Shown one piece after another: positions 46,866-58,113 of a stretch of 64,000 bases of DNA. The first letter of the stretch is position 1. Each line of letters begins with the position of its first letter. The notes under the pieces were generated by a model, which ran no database searches, had not been told where the DNA came from, and saw only the letters and a list, made by a program, of their open reading frames with translations. This DNA is from Vitis vinifera. Lineage: Eukaryota > Streptophyta > Magnoliopsida > Vitales > Vitaceae. The position numbers and the translations under genes are program-made. The stretch is from the NCBI RefSeq assembly GCF_030704535.1, contig NC_081818.1, forward strand, positions 4,042,501 through 4,106,500, read 5' to 3'.

Positions 46866-48086
46866 ATGGACGGAGAGACGGGAAAAAGGAGCGGAAAGTC
46901 CGATGGTCTTCTCACTATTGCTCCAGTTGATGGGAAGAGAGGTGGTAAGAGTAAGACAAAAAGCGGGCCATGGTCGGATCTTCCTCCAGATATAGTATTA
47001 CTAATACTGGAGCGACTACACCTAGTTGATCGAATCCGCTTCCGTGCGGTCTGCAAGAATTGGCGATTAGCACCTATTCAATACATTCAGCCAGACAAAT
47101 TACCATGGATAATGAATTATTGGTTTTGGAATGATCCTACCATGTGTTCACTCTCTGAACCTTCTCGCAAACTTCCTTACATTCTGACAGATGAAAGGGC
47201 ATGGAACTTGCTGTCCAATGCAACTGTCTGTGCTTCTAGATTTGGTTGGGTCCTTTTGGCTAAAAGGGTTTATGAGCTTTATAATGTTACTTTCTACCAT
47301 CTCTATAATCCTCTCACCCAAGAGATTATATCATTGCCCAGATTTAAATGGCAACGAGCACAAAGGCATAAATATCTTTGGGAAAAGCTGGCCACCTTCT
47401 CATCTGTTCCAACTTCTCCTGAATGTGTGTTCATTGTGGTGCATGTTTGCAATAGGGAAGAAATCTTCATCAGCACATACTCCAATGGGGATACAAAATG
47501 GAAGACTCGTAACGTTACTCCTCCGCGTCAATACTTTTTCCCTAATTCCCATATGGCCTACATGGAGGGAACTTTTTATTGTTATAGTGAAGAGGGAGTG
47601 CTGTCATCCTTCAATCTTGCTACCCAAGAGTGGAGGCTGTTGACTGAACGTCATTGGAAGGAATGCCGGGTCTGGACTCTTGTTGGATGGGTGTCTTACT
47701 TTCTTGCATACGGTGGACATCTGTATCTAGTAGAACTCAGAGGATTTGAATTTGATCTTCATATTCCTGAGTGCGATATATACAAGTTTGATTGGTTGGA
47801 TAGGGATTGGAAAAAGATGGAAAGCTTGGAAGGCGGAGCAATATTTCTTAGCGAGTTTCCGTTTGGAATTTCAGCAGGAGAGCAAACAAAAATGGTTGCG
47901 AACAGGGTCTACTATTTCTCTTGCCAAGGGTGCTCACCTAGGTTCTTAATCTATGGGTCAGAGGAAAAAAGGCTTGCAGGTATAGGAGAAAAGTTTGAGT
48001 CCCAGGATACAATATATTATGCTTCTCCTACAGGTATGGGTGCGAAGGGAAGGATCTGGATGGAACCTCCATTGTTGATGCCTTAG
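46866..48086 (+). CDS. F-box protein with DUF295 domain, intact
   Basis: A single-exon 406-residue protein. The N-terminus is basic (KRGGKSKTK at 24-32, a possible nuclear signal). The F-box spans about residues 36-72 (WSDLPPDIVLLILERL, DRIRFRAVCKNW) and should bind SKP1 in an SCF ubiquitin ligase. The C-terminal half matches the DUF295 family of plant F-box proteins, thought to form a beta-propeller for substrate recognition: YNPLTQEIISLP, VLSSFNLATQEWRLLTE, YKFDWLDRDWKKMESLEG, GEQTKMVANRVYYFS and RFLIYGS. I chose ATG 46866 because paralogs at 44428 and 49734 start at the same MDGE/V; the frame is open a few codons further but without ATG. Substrates are unknown. Confidence 0.9.
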   Translation: MDGETGKRSGKSDGLLTIAPVDGKRGGKSKTKSGPWSDLPPDIVLLILERLHLVDRIRFRAVCKNWRLAPIQYIQPDKLPWIMNYWFWNDPTMCSLSEPSRKLPYILTDERAWNLLSNATVCASRFGWVLLAKRVYELYNVTFYHLYNPLTQEIISLPRFKWQRAQRHKYLWEKLATFSSVPTSPECVFIVVHVCNREEIFISTYSNGDTKWKTRNVTPPRQYFFPNSHMAYMEGTFYCYSEEGVLSSFNLATQEWRLLTERHWKECRVWTLVGWVSYFLAYGGHLYLVELRGFEFDLHIPECDIYKFDWLDRDWKKMESLEGGAIFLSEFPFGISAGEQTKMVANRVYYFSCQGCSPRFLIYGSEEKRLAGIGEKFESQDTIYYASPTGMGAKGRIWMEPPLLMP

Positions 48087-48734
48087 GGAGGTTAATGAAT
48101 CAATGTTTAGTTTATAGATACCACGCTTCGGACAGAGTTATATTTCATGTCGTAGAAATTCTTCATGTTTTATTATTTGTGGAATAATTGCCTTTAGATG
48201 AAATTTCTTCCTTTTCTGTTAGTCTCTCCTTTGAGGTTCATATTTAAAGCAGTGAAAAGAAAGTTCTTGAACTATCACTGGATATCCCATTCTTGAGAGA
48301 CAAGATTTAGCCTCTACTTTATGAGTGTTTTCAGTTATTAATGTTACCCCATGTTTAGAAGTCTTTCGTAATCATATAATTTCAATCTGCCTTTGGAAAG
48401 CCTAATCAGAAATTAGATGGTGAAACTATCTGATATAATTGGAAGGTATTAGGAAAGTGGATTCTAATAATTTAATTTAATTTAATTTCTCAAAATTAGG
48501 AAAGTGGATTTTAATAATTTTATTTTATTTCTCTTAAAATTTTCAAACATAGGGAATTAAAAAAGTTTTATCACCATTTTTTCCTTTTATTTTTATTTTT
48601 CTAATTTCTATATTTCTAAATTTCTAACATCCATATATAGTGTAAAGTAAAGCAAAATAAAAAAATAATGAAAATAAATAATAGAATAAAATACTACAAC
48701 AAGAAAAAAGATTTATACACAAAAGTTCATATTA
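48087..48734. other. 3' flank of the F-box gene, then AT-rich spacer
   Basis: The first 150 bases share words with the other F-box 3' flanks (TTTATTATTTGTGGAATAAT). No gene is seen. Confidence 0.5.
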
Positions 48735-49085
48735 AATAATAGTAAAGTATTAGCTAATTTTACTATCATTTTATTTTTTATCAAAATTATTTAAAGAAAT
48801 ATAATTGTAATTTTTAGTTTTTTATTAATTATTGAATGAAAAACTAATTCTTATATATAAATAAATGAAATAGAGTTATTGACTTTATTTAGAATTCAAA
48901 TTTTGTATTAAATAACTAAAAATAAAATATCCTATTCTAAAGAAATTGTATTTCAACATAAATCAATTTAAAATATATATTTTTCTTTAATATAATTTTG
49001 ATAAATGAATTAAAATAGCTTTTTATTTATAATTTTGCTTTTATTACATGAAGAAACTAATGACAAAAAAAAATTTAATTTTAAA
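48735..49085. repeat. Duplicated AT-rich block upstream of F-box copies (copy 2)
   Basis: Diverged direct copy of 39830-40170, roughly 85% alike by eye, followed by the intact F-box gene at 49734. Confidence 0.75.
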
Positions 49086-49733
49086 AATATTTTTAAAGTA
49101 AAGTTGTTTAATAATAAACATATTTATTGAAATAACAATTTAGAAAAATAATTAAATAAAATTATATTTATATTTATATACAAATATTCGTAGTACTGTA
49201 CCTTATAGTAGTCTTGCTTCATGTAAAGAAGGAAAATCCAATTTATCTTGAAGCTAACAAAAGGGAGAATACCTCTTCCATCAGCTACATGCTTGGCCAA
49301 TAGTGTGCAATACCCTTCCCAAGTTACTAAAAGATAAAAATTTACCTCATATTTTAAAAAATTGTTTTCAAAATTTAAACAATTATGGAAGTGAACAATT
49401 TTTATTTATTTAATTTTAAAAATTTTGAATTTGTTTTCAAGCATAGATATTTACTTATTTTTTATATAAGAATTCTTATATTTGTAGGATACTTTTTATT
49501 TTTTAAAAAATAGAAAATTTATCTAAACATTATTCAAAATTAAATTATTTTTATAAATTTCAAAATTTAATATTTTTAAAAATATTAAATTATTTTTATA
49601 AATTATTCAAAATGAGAAAGCTGGTGACGGTAGTTGGAGTTTGTTTAGGAAAGGAATCCACATTCTATCAAAAATTTGTTTTCATCTTTATACTTTGTGT
49701 ACGTATTCAACGTAGGAGAGGAGAAGTCTAGGC

Positions 49734-50963
49734 ATGGACGGAGAGAAGAGAAAAAGGAGTGGAGGGTTCAATCGTCTTGGCACCATTGTTCCAGTTGACA
49801 GGAAGAGAGGTGGTAAGAGTAAGACAAAAAGCGCGTCATGGTCGGAACTTCCTCAAGATGTACTATTACTAATACTGGAACGATTACACCTAGTTGATCG
49901 AATCCGCTTCCGTGTGGTATGCAAGAATTGGCTGCTAGCACCTATTCATTACATTCAACCTGATAGTTTGCCATGGATGATGAAGTATTCGTTTGTGGAT
50001 CCTACCATATGCTTGCTCTCTGAACCTTCTCGCAAACTGCCTTACATTCTGATAGACGAAAGGGCGTGGAGCTTGCTGTCCGATGCAACTGTCTGTGCTT
50101 CAAGATTTGGTTGGGTCCTTTTTTCCAAAATAGTTTATGAGCTTTGTAATGTTACTTTCTATTATGTCTATAATCCTCTCACCAAAGAGATTATATCTCT
50201 GCCCAGATTTAAGTGGCAACGAGCGCAAAGACATAAATATCTTCCGGAAAAGCAGGCCACCTTCTCGTCCGTTCCAACTTCTCCTGATTGTGTGTTCATT
50301 CTGGCACATATTTGTGACAGGGAAGAAATCTTCATCAGCACATACTCCAATGGGGATACAGAATGGGAGACTCGTGACGTTACTCCTCCGCATCCATGCT
50401 TTTTCCCTAATTACCGTATGGTCTACATGGAGGGAACCTTTTATTGTTATAGTGAAGAGGGAGCGCTGTCATCCTTCAATGTTGCTGCCCAAGAGTGGAG
50501 TCTATTGACTGAATGCAATTCGAAGAACTGCTGGGACTGGAGTTATGTTGGAGGGATGTTGTACTTTCTTGCATATGGTGGACATCTGTGTCTAGTAGAA
50601 CTCAGGGAACTTGAATTTAACGTTGATATGCCCGAGTGCAATATATATAGATTTGATTGGTTAGATAGGGTTTGGAAAAAGATGGAAAGCTTGGAAGGTG
50701 GAGCAATATTCCTTGGCAAGTTTTCGTTTGGAATTTCAGCAGGAGAGCAAACAAAAATGGTTGCGAACAGGGTCTACTATTTCTCTTGGCAATCATATTC
50801 ACATAGGTTCCTAATCTATGGGTCGGAGGAAAAAAAGCCTGCAGGTAAGGGAGAAAAGTCCGAGTCACAGGATACAATATATTATGGTACTCTTGCAGGT
50901 ATGGATGTGAGTCAATGGATCTGGATGGAACCTCCTCTGTTAATGTCTTCGGGAGGTCAATGA
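49734..50963 (+). CDS. F-box protein with DUF295 domain, intact
   Basis: A single-exon 409-residue paralog of the gene at 46866, about as close to it as to the pseudogene at 44428. The F-box is at about residues 36-72 (WSELPQDVLLLILERL, DRIRFRVVCKNW), and the DUF295 region includes YNPLTKEIISLP, ALSSFNVAAQEWSLLTE, YRFDWLDRVWKKMESLEG and GEQTKMVANRVYYFS. The start is the only suitable ATG; the same bases (TCTAGGCATGGACGG) precede the starts of all copies. The predicted role is SCF substrate adaptor, target unknown. The 3' flank (51000-51300) holds an ERD6-like relic, as does that of the 44428 copy, showing both descend from one duplicated block. Confidence 0.9.
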   Translation: MDGEKRKRSGGFNRLGTIVPVDRKRGGKSKTKSASWSELPQDVLLLILERLHLVDRIRFRVVCKNWLLAPIHYIQPDSLPWMMKYSFVDPTICLLSEPSRKLPYILIDERAWSLLSDATVCASRFGWVLFSKIVYELCNVTFYYVYNPLTKEIISLPRFKWQRAQRHKYLPEKQATFSSVPTSPDCVFILAHICDREEIFISTYSNGDTEWETRDVTPPHPCFFPNYRMVYMEGTFYCYSEEGALSSFNVAAQEWSLLTECNSKNCWDWSYVGGMLYFLAYGGHLCLVELRELEFNVDMPECNIYRFDWLDRVWKKMESLEGGAIFLGKFSFGISAGEQTKMVANRVYYFSWQSYSHRFLIYGSEEKKPAGKGEKSESQDTIYYGTLAGMDVSQWIWMEPPLLMSSGGQ

Positions 50964-51433
50964 ATCAAGGTCTAGTTTATATAAATCATGCTTTGGACAA
51001 AGTTAGATTTCACATACTAGAAATTCTTTATGTTCTATTATTTTGTGGAATAATCACCTTTGGATGAAATTTCTTCATTATCTGGTTGGCTCCTATGAAA
51101 ATATTAACTATAAGGCTACTTATAGTTCGGTTATCATGAAAAAAAATGACAAAAGCCCTTCTATTTGTTGCATTAACAATCTTCCAGAGGATTCATATAT
51201 CAAAGCCATCGCAAATTCTAATCCCATTGCTAAGTGGACAACACCAAGGGAATATTAAAACTGGCGTAAGGCACTTCAATCCCAGCAAGCAGAAAACCAG
51301 TCCAATATTATATAGCATCTTACCTTCTACACTTACATTACTCCATACCAAGGATTTTACCTACAGAAGTTTTCAACCATAAAGTACAATTTTTATTGCC
51401 TCATTATCTCATAGCATGCCAAGTATCTTATTG

Positions 51434-53767
51434 GCGAAAACAGGTCATTGATGCTTATATTTCTGGTTGAAAAATCTTTGTTGAAATCTGTCATAAACCA
51501 GAGATTCGTGCAGTTGATGTTCCATGGTTGGTTTTGCTTACCAATAATTATATGATGCAAATACTAAAAATCCTTGATTTACCAGCTGCTTTGAAGATGA
51601 ACTCGCTTGTCCCTGAAAATTGTTGCAGCACCATCAACCCACATCCAAACTGAATCAGTAGGATTCATCAGTAGAAGATAAGGCAAGTGATGGAACACCT
51701 GGGGATTAATATTGAAGGGATACTGTGAGAGAATAAGCATATCTCCTCTGAAACAAATCCAGAATTCTAGCTTCTGAGTGGTGCTGAAAGGCTTCAGTGA
51801 AGTCCTGTAAAACAATGAACATGATTGTGTCTGCCTTGATGTTAAAAAGTAAAAATTTAGAAAAAACGTTTACCTTTTCATGAACATATATATGAAGTCG
51901 AAACATTACCCAGATGTCAGCTGCTTCTTGAAAAATATCATCATTCTCTCCCCTTAGCCTCCATAGAGCAGCTTCTAATTCTTTTTGTTAACCAATTTTT
52001 GCCTGCAGAGAATTGCCTTCATCATCAACATTTCCCATAGATGCTTGTTTTCCCTTGTCTCATTAGTTTAACTAGGGTGAAAAAGCAGTCTATTTAAATA
52101 TGAATTGGACTCACTAGCCATCTAGGAGACTCTGGAATGAAGAATAAACCTAGAAGCTGTAATAGGCATGGAACAGTTCCTGAATATCAGATGGAATAAG
52201 TCATTTGTACAGAATAACTCTTAGATTAAATGAATGAAATATAAGATCACATTACCAATTAGAGCCAGCACGGGCCAAGTGATGATGGTCCCAATATAAA
52301 ATGATAGTGATAAGCCACAGCATAGCATCAACTGTTGAATTGTCTATGAACAACGCATAATTAAACACACAACTCTCTAATCCAAGTCTATAAAATGGTC
52401 TCTGATTTACCATGTTAACTACTGTAAATCCTCCTCGATTATTGTTGGGCGTTACTTCTGCTAGGTGTTAGAGAGAAAGAAAGAAGGAAAATATGAGAAA
52501 CCTTTGTGAAAACGATTGCAAGCCACCCCATGATGCAGAATATTTGGGCCAGCCACATTGTCTGTCATAAAAGATTAATCAAAATTGAGAAGAATCAAAG
52601 AGTTGATAAATTTTTCTTAGTTGAAAATTTTGCAGTAGGCCTAAAGGTGTTTAAAGGGTAATGAATCTTACACCTCTCCTACCAATGAGATCTGCTATCC
52701 TTCCACCTATGAATGCTCGGACTATTCCTCCAACAGTCAAAAAGAACCGAAAACAGATACTGCAAAACGAGATTAAGATTTAAAATAAATAAAATCAATA
52801 AAAAGGAGAGGAGTGTAAGAAAAAGAAAACTGATAGGAGAAATCAGAGTGATAATTCTACTTGAACCAGATAGATAACCATTTCACTCCATAGTCTCAAT
52901 TCCACGAGTGGCTTCTCCCTCAATCATGTTAAATGCCATCAACACTCCTCTTGAGTTGCTTTTAGCCCAAATGTTGGAATGAACTCGAAATATTCCCTCA
53001 ATGGTGATGACAAACGTGATTTCAAGGCCAAGGGACTGGAAGATATTTGACTTCATGGGGAGTCGTTGGGGAATTCTTTTTAATTCATGAATTTCTGGGA
53101 GGCGTTTTGGGATTTACAAAATCAAAGTGTTTGATAATTGTCTTTAGAGCTATCATTTTCTGTGGTCGTCTCTCACTAATTACTTAGTACCTACCCCAGC
53201 CACAGAGAGGTCCTGGTCATCCATGAGTCCAGACTCAGCAGGTGATGAATATCCAAGCTAAAAGGGAAAATGTTAAAACGATTTTCTCTGTTTTTCTTAG
53301 ATAAGTTGAAGAAATCAAGAAAGTTTGTGAAGAAGGCATTGCCCACTAATTTAAATTTTTCTGTTTTTTTTCTTGTACTTTTCTTTTTCATTTTCTTTCC
53401 TTGAACTTTCGAAGACCAAACATAGCCCTAGTCTCTGTCGTTTATGGAAACCCATTCCTCCATTTCCTACATTTAGAACCATAAATCCTTTTCTAGCAAA
53501 GTAACTGGTATAAGTCCAAACCTTGAATCTTAAGAAATAACAGATAAAAAAAACTTCTTTGTCCTATAGGCCATGAATTGTACTTACAATGTGGCCATAA
53601 GTTACAAAACCGCAGACGACCACCAACGTGCTGAAGACAACAACGGCGGTAACGGAGGAAGACTTACCACCAATATCACTATTGGGGCCAATGCAGTGTT
53701 CACCATTAGTCTTTTCTTCAACCAGAAGAGACTCCATGACAGATCCACTGTTGCTTCCTCTATCCAT
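51434..53767 (-). pseudogene. ERD6-like sugar transporter pseudogene
   Basis: Recognisable exons, 5' to 3': exon 1 53588-53767 (MDRGSNSGSVMESLLVEEK), exon 2 53195-53257, exon 3 52672-52759 (88 bases instead of 90, so out of frame), exon 4 52502-52561, the end of exon 6 about 52406-52465, exon 7 52256-52331, exon 8 52115-52179 (PESPRWL), exon 9 51910-52002 with an in-frame TAA early on, exon 10 51724-51804, exon 11 51583-51649 (67 bases instead of 85). Exon 5 and the start of exon 6 are deleted, and exons 12-17 are gone. A scrap of exon 18 lies at about 51434-51470, directly against sequence normally found beside exon 12. Splice sites of the remaining exons are largely intact, suggesting fairly recent death or ongoing transcription. 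Confidence 0.88.
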
Positions 53768-54440
53768 AACGTTCTTTGCATGGGAAAGAGAGTGAAGAAA
53801 GTTACAGAATTGATCAGAGGAGAGTGATCGGAAAGAAAAAGATTGGTGAGAGTATGAGATAGAGAAAGACTTTGGAAAAGTACTTGTTTAGCATTCAATG
53901 ATTGTAGAGAAACAGTATTGAACAACTTGAGGACTACAAGCCTCCTTTGAGACTTGTGGATTGTAAAGCTCAGTCTTTGAAACAAAAATATCACTCCGTT
54001 ATTGCCTTATCCTAGCCATGGGATCCAAACGTCTGATGCAACTTTTGACACAAGTGGCCCGCAAAGGAGGTTGGTAAAAAGAACCCACCATTGAATTGTT
54101 CTCCATATATCGAAATCTTAGCTACGAGCATGCAAGTAGATGTTGCGGCCGTCAGTACATTAAGACCCAAGTATGATATGGGACCCACTCATGCATGTAT
54201 GGCCAGCTTGCCTCCCTCTTGATTTTCTCTTCTTATTTTGACTGGAATTTACAGGTTTTTGAATTGATTTTTTAAAACTGTTTTTCAATTAAAATAAACC
54301 CAGTTTTAAAAGTTCATATTTAAACTATTTTAGCACTAAAATTCCTGATTTCAATAAATTTTGTTGCCATTTTCTCTCTAGCTAGCATTTTTCACCTTTT
54401 TTTCTTGATTTTAAATAAATTTTTAATTTTCACATTTTTA
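53768..54440. other. Upstream flank of the ERD6-like pseudogene
   Basis: No separate gene is seen; AT-rich and pyrimidine-rich DNA. Confidence 0.5.
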
Positions 54441-55050
54441 ATAAGTATAAATATGATTTTTCATAGTTCCAAAATAATGGAATTTATGAAATTAATTCAT
54501 GCAAAATCAATCAGCATTTGGTAGACCCAACATATGAGTTTCTCTCTTTTGTTTATTGATTACTATGATTGCTATGCTTGATTGACTTTGCTCTGTTCTA
54601 TGACACACATGTGATCATTTTGTATTTGTTCACTAACTCTGTTTCCATGATAGTACATTGTTGATTTGCTGCTCAAGTACACATCTTATTTTCTCTCATT
54701 TGTTTGATCACTTTCCATTGCATACATTAGTCATGGTACATCTTTGATCACTATTTGGTATCTAATGATTAATTGATCAATTGTCATATTTGTCTTACAT
54801 TGTTTAGTAGAGACCTCATTATAGGGTTTAGAGGGGTACAGTTTCTCATTGTACCTTTCCAATAGGTAATCTAACCTCCGGACCCAAACTCGATTTTCAC
54901 AAACTTATTTTTCCTTTTAGGAGTCACACTTAAGGTTTTTATTTCTTATTTTGTTTTCTCTTTAAAAAAATAAAAATAAGTGGTGACTCCAAGTCTTTTT
55001 CTAATTTTTGTTTTTTGTTTTTCACAGTACTTCATTTTGATATGTACACA
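54441..55050 (+). mobile_element. Possible old Ty3/gypsy LTR fragment
   Basis: The end of this stretch (GGAGTCACACTTAAGG, then AAATAAGTGGTGACTCCAAG and TTTTTGTTTTTCAC) resembles the 3' part of grape gypsy LTRs as I remember them. There is no second LTR, primer site or coding region, so it would be a fragment. Confidence 0.3.
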
Positions 55051-55359
55051 ACTTCCATGATATCACTTTGTTGGAGTAATATGACTCCCTTCATACCAAC
55101 AATTACATAAAAAGAGATAACTAATTTAAGAAAAATTAAGAAAAATTCATTGTACCTTCAATCTAATTCAACTATTACACAACCTCTTATTTATTAGTAT
55201 TCATATCTAACAAAAGAGAAAAATCTAGAAATCTATTAAGACTTAATTACTCAAATATAAAAGCTAAAATCGACTAATCAAACTAAAATCTGATTAATTT
55301 TAGAAACCAATTCAAATTTAATTTTTAGGAACTTTTGAAAAACTAGTGTTTACTTTCCA

Positions 55360-56950
55360 AAATAGTCAGCCCATTGTGCATTTCATAGTTTGAATACCCT
55401 AAAAATAATCACAATTGAAGGGGGATGATTTCCAGTGTAATGTTACATAATATATCATAAGTATAGGATATATATGGCATTACTCCAGATTTCTCCATGT
55501 AGATACACCAGGTCCCCCAATCTAGAGTGTAATTAGCCTAAGAGCTATTCTAATTAGGTTTTGATTATTACAAAATAAGGTTAAGGTTACTAATGATTTA
55601 AATCAAGTTTTTAGTTTTGATTGTGAAAATCTAAAGTAAGCTCAAGTATTCATGGAAGAAAGTCAATACCATGATGTGTTGAAACTCTTAAAGACTTGAA
55701 GTGGCGTAGGACAATTTGTAAGATGACATTGTTTTGATGTACTTAGGTTTAAATTATTTTTCATGCACTTAAAAGTTTATTTTTCATTTTTTCTTAAGCT
55801 TAAAACATCTTTTTTTTTATCAAGGAAATGGATGAATCTTTGTTTTAATTAAAAAAAAAATTTGAGCCAAATTCTTTCTAAACTTATTCCATAAGGTTTT
55901 AAGAAGATTTACACAAGTTACTAGAAGTTTCAAACCTCAAGTTGAGTCGGTTTAAGTACTTTATTGTGCAATTGGTTGAGAAGGTTAGGCACCAGTTGAA
56001 TCGATTGGTAACTAGCTCAACTGGTTGGGCTTGACTAGTCAAGGGTCGAATAATGGTGCTCCTTATTTTCTCTCTCTTGCAAAAGTTGGGGTGACACCAA
56101 TTAAGACAACCTCAACAAGTTGAGAACTAGCCAACGATCATTCACACCTTCGATTGAGCTTAGAAACCCTAAAAATCACATGCAAAGCATTTAATGCCTA
56201 ATGACTAGTTAATCGATCAAATTGGTATCTAATCGGTCATGATATTTTTATGGCATTTTGGCTTCCAGAGTTGGAAACTTATAAATTGAAGAGTTTTAGA
56301 GTATTTATTTACAAGAGAACAATTGTATATATTCAATTGAAAAAATATATTCTTTCTCACATTCAAAACTTTTCTTCAAAGTATATTGATTTCCCACTTA
56401 CAAATTCCTTTAGTGGACCTTCAAATCCATCCTAACTTTCCCTTGTATTATGTTAAACTTGTTCTAGGATTGTGAAGGTTCATTAGAACTTAAGAAATCA
56501 AAGTGAAAGATTGGCTTCCAATGTCTTGGAGATAGTGGAACAATACTCACTCAGTTAGAAACTTGAGGAGAGTGGATGTAGGTAGGGTACCAAACCACTA
56601 TAAACTACTTTGCATATATCTTCTCTCAATCTCTTCAATTATTATTGCTTTACTCCTCATTTTCTCATTGTTTTTGTTATTGGTTGATTAGTTGAAAAAA
56701 ATTTTGATACCCAATTCACTATCATTCTCGTTGTATTTTAATTCCAATGAGAACAAAAATATGATTTGTTATCCATCGCGTCCATCTAACACGGCATGCA
56801 AATATATGATCTAGATGGTAGAAGATTCATGGCTAACTATTTATTATGCTAGGATGACCAAAGGTACCCAACTTCACATTACCAAATTAACAAATGTTCA
56901 GAGCATATATTTCATTCCAATACTTATTCCCGTATAGCACGGTAAGTTCA
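55360..56950. repeat. Copy of an ERD6-like 3' flank, split by an inserted 1.2-kb unit
   Basis: 55370-55527 and 56722-56945 together match 57740-58100, the sequence immediately downstream of the transporter gene at 58114. Shared words include GAAGGGGGATGA, CTCCATGTAGA, TATTTATTATGCTAGGATGACC and AATTCCAATACTTAT. The copy lacks the transporter exon that should follow, so it is the tail of a lost or rearranged gene copy. Confidence 0.75.
55528..56718. mobile_element. Inserted unit, possibly a solo LTR
   Basis: Comparison with 57740-58100 shows an insert of about 1.19 kb starting TGTAATTAGCC and ending CCCAATTCA. TG...CA ends, lack of coding capacity and the terminal phrase TTTTGATACCCAATTCA are what I expect of a plant LTR. 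No clear target duplication is visible, so the call is tentative. Confidence 0.4.
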
Positions 56951-57734
56951 TTAACTATTAAATATTAAAAAATAAAGAAAAACCAACATATTGCTTATTC
57001 CATTTAGAAAAAGTTAAATATTATAACTTTTTTATTCAACAAGAAATTTATAATAAGTCATTAAAAAGTAGAAAAATAAACAATTTAAAGTTTGGAAGCA
57101 AATTTATTTAAGCAAAAAGCTAAAAAACTAACACTCTCTTAGTTTTTTTTTTTTGAATTTTTTAATGTTTTTATTTTTATTTTTGTTGGTTGTTGTTGGT
57201 TTCAATAGCTAAAATGGGTTATATGCTTTCTATAGCTTTCAAATCATACTATGTATCAAGCAGGTAGTATATTATTATTATTGGCCTTCTTTGTGCAAAT
57301 TTTGTATTTCAATTTAGAAATTTTTTATTTTCTAAATTAGAATTTATTGTATGAAACATGTATTGTGGATTTACTCAATCGGATTTATCAATAGTATTCC
57401 TCTAATATAGTTTGTTAAATATAATCGGATTCATTTTTTAATATGTTGAAAATCAGAGCAGACTGTCCAATCAGACCAGTTCAACCATCAATCAGTCCAT
57501 TTTTTATTTTGTTGGCTTTTTCCAACCATTTTGAGTTTAAGCCGACACCAGAAGAGAGAGTCGACCTACTATCATGAGATTTTGGGGTGAGACAAATGAA
57601 TCAATTCGCTTAACCAACCTGAGCGTTCGCAGCTCCTACTTCAAATTTGCCTCATAAATCATCTCTCAACCACACTAAGCCCTTCACCAACCAATACAAT
57701 TGTTACCTTTCATTGTATAAAAAACCTTCTAAGG
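56951..57734. other. AT-rich intergenic DNA
   Basis: No supported feature. Confidence 0.5.
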
Positions 57735-58113
57735 TGGGTGACTGCAACATAGTCCATCCGTTGTGCATTTCATAGTGTGAATTCCCTCCAAACCTTTCAA
57801 CTGAAGGGGGATGAATGCCAATGAAATGTTAATTAATATGTCGCAAGCATGGAATATGACATAACTCCATATCCTCTCCATGTAGAAACGCCAGCCCCAA
57901 TATAGAGCATTTCATCCTCATTATAGATAAATTCCAATGAGCATCCGTCTAACTTGACATGAAAATATGTGAACCAGATGGTATAAGATTCATAACAAAC
58001 TATTTATTATGCTAGGATGACCAAAAGTACCCAACTTCGCATCACCAGATTAACAAATTAATGTTCAGAGCAAATTCTTAATTCCAATACTTATGTAGCA
58101 CAATAAGTTTATT

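Noticed and set aside
47191-47949. Second-frame readings inside the intact F-box genes (also 50137-50508)
   Set aside because: They are shadows of the real frame, preserved because paralogs are similar.
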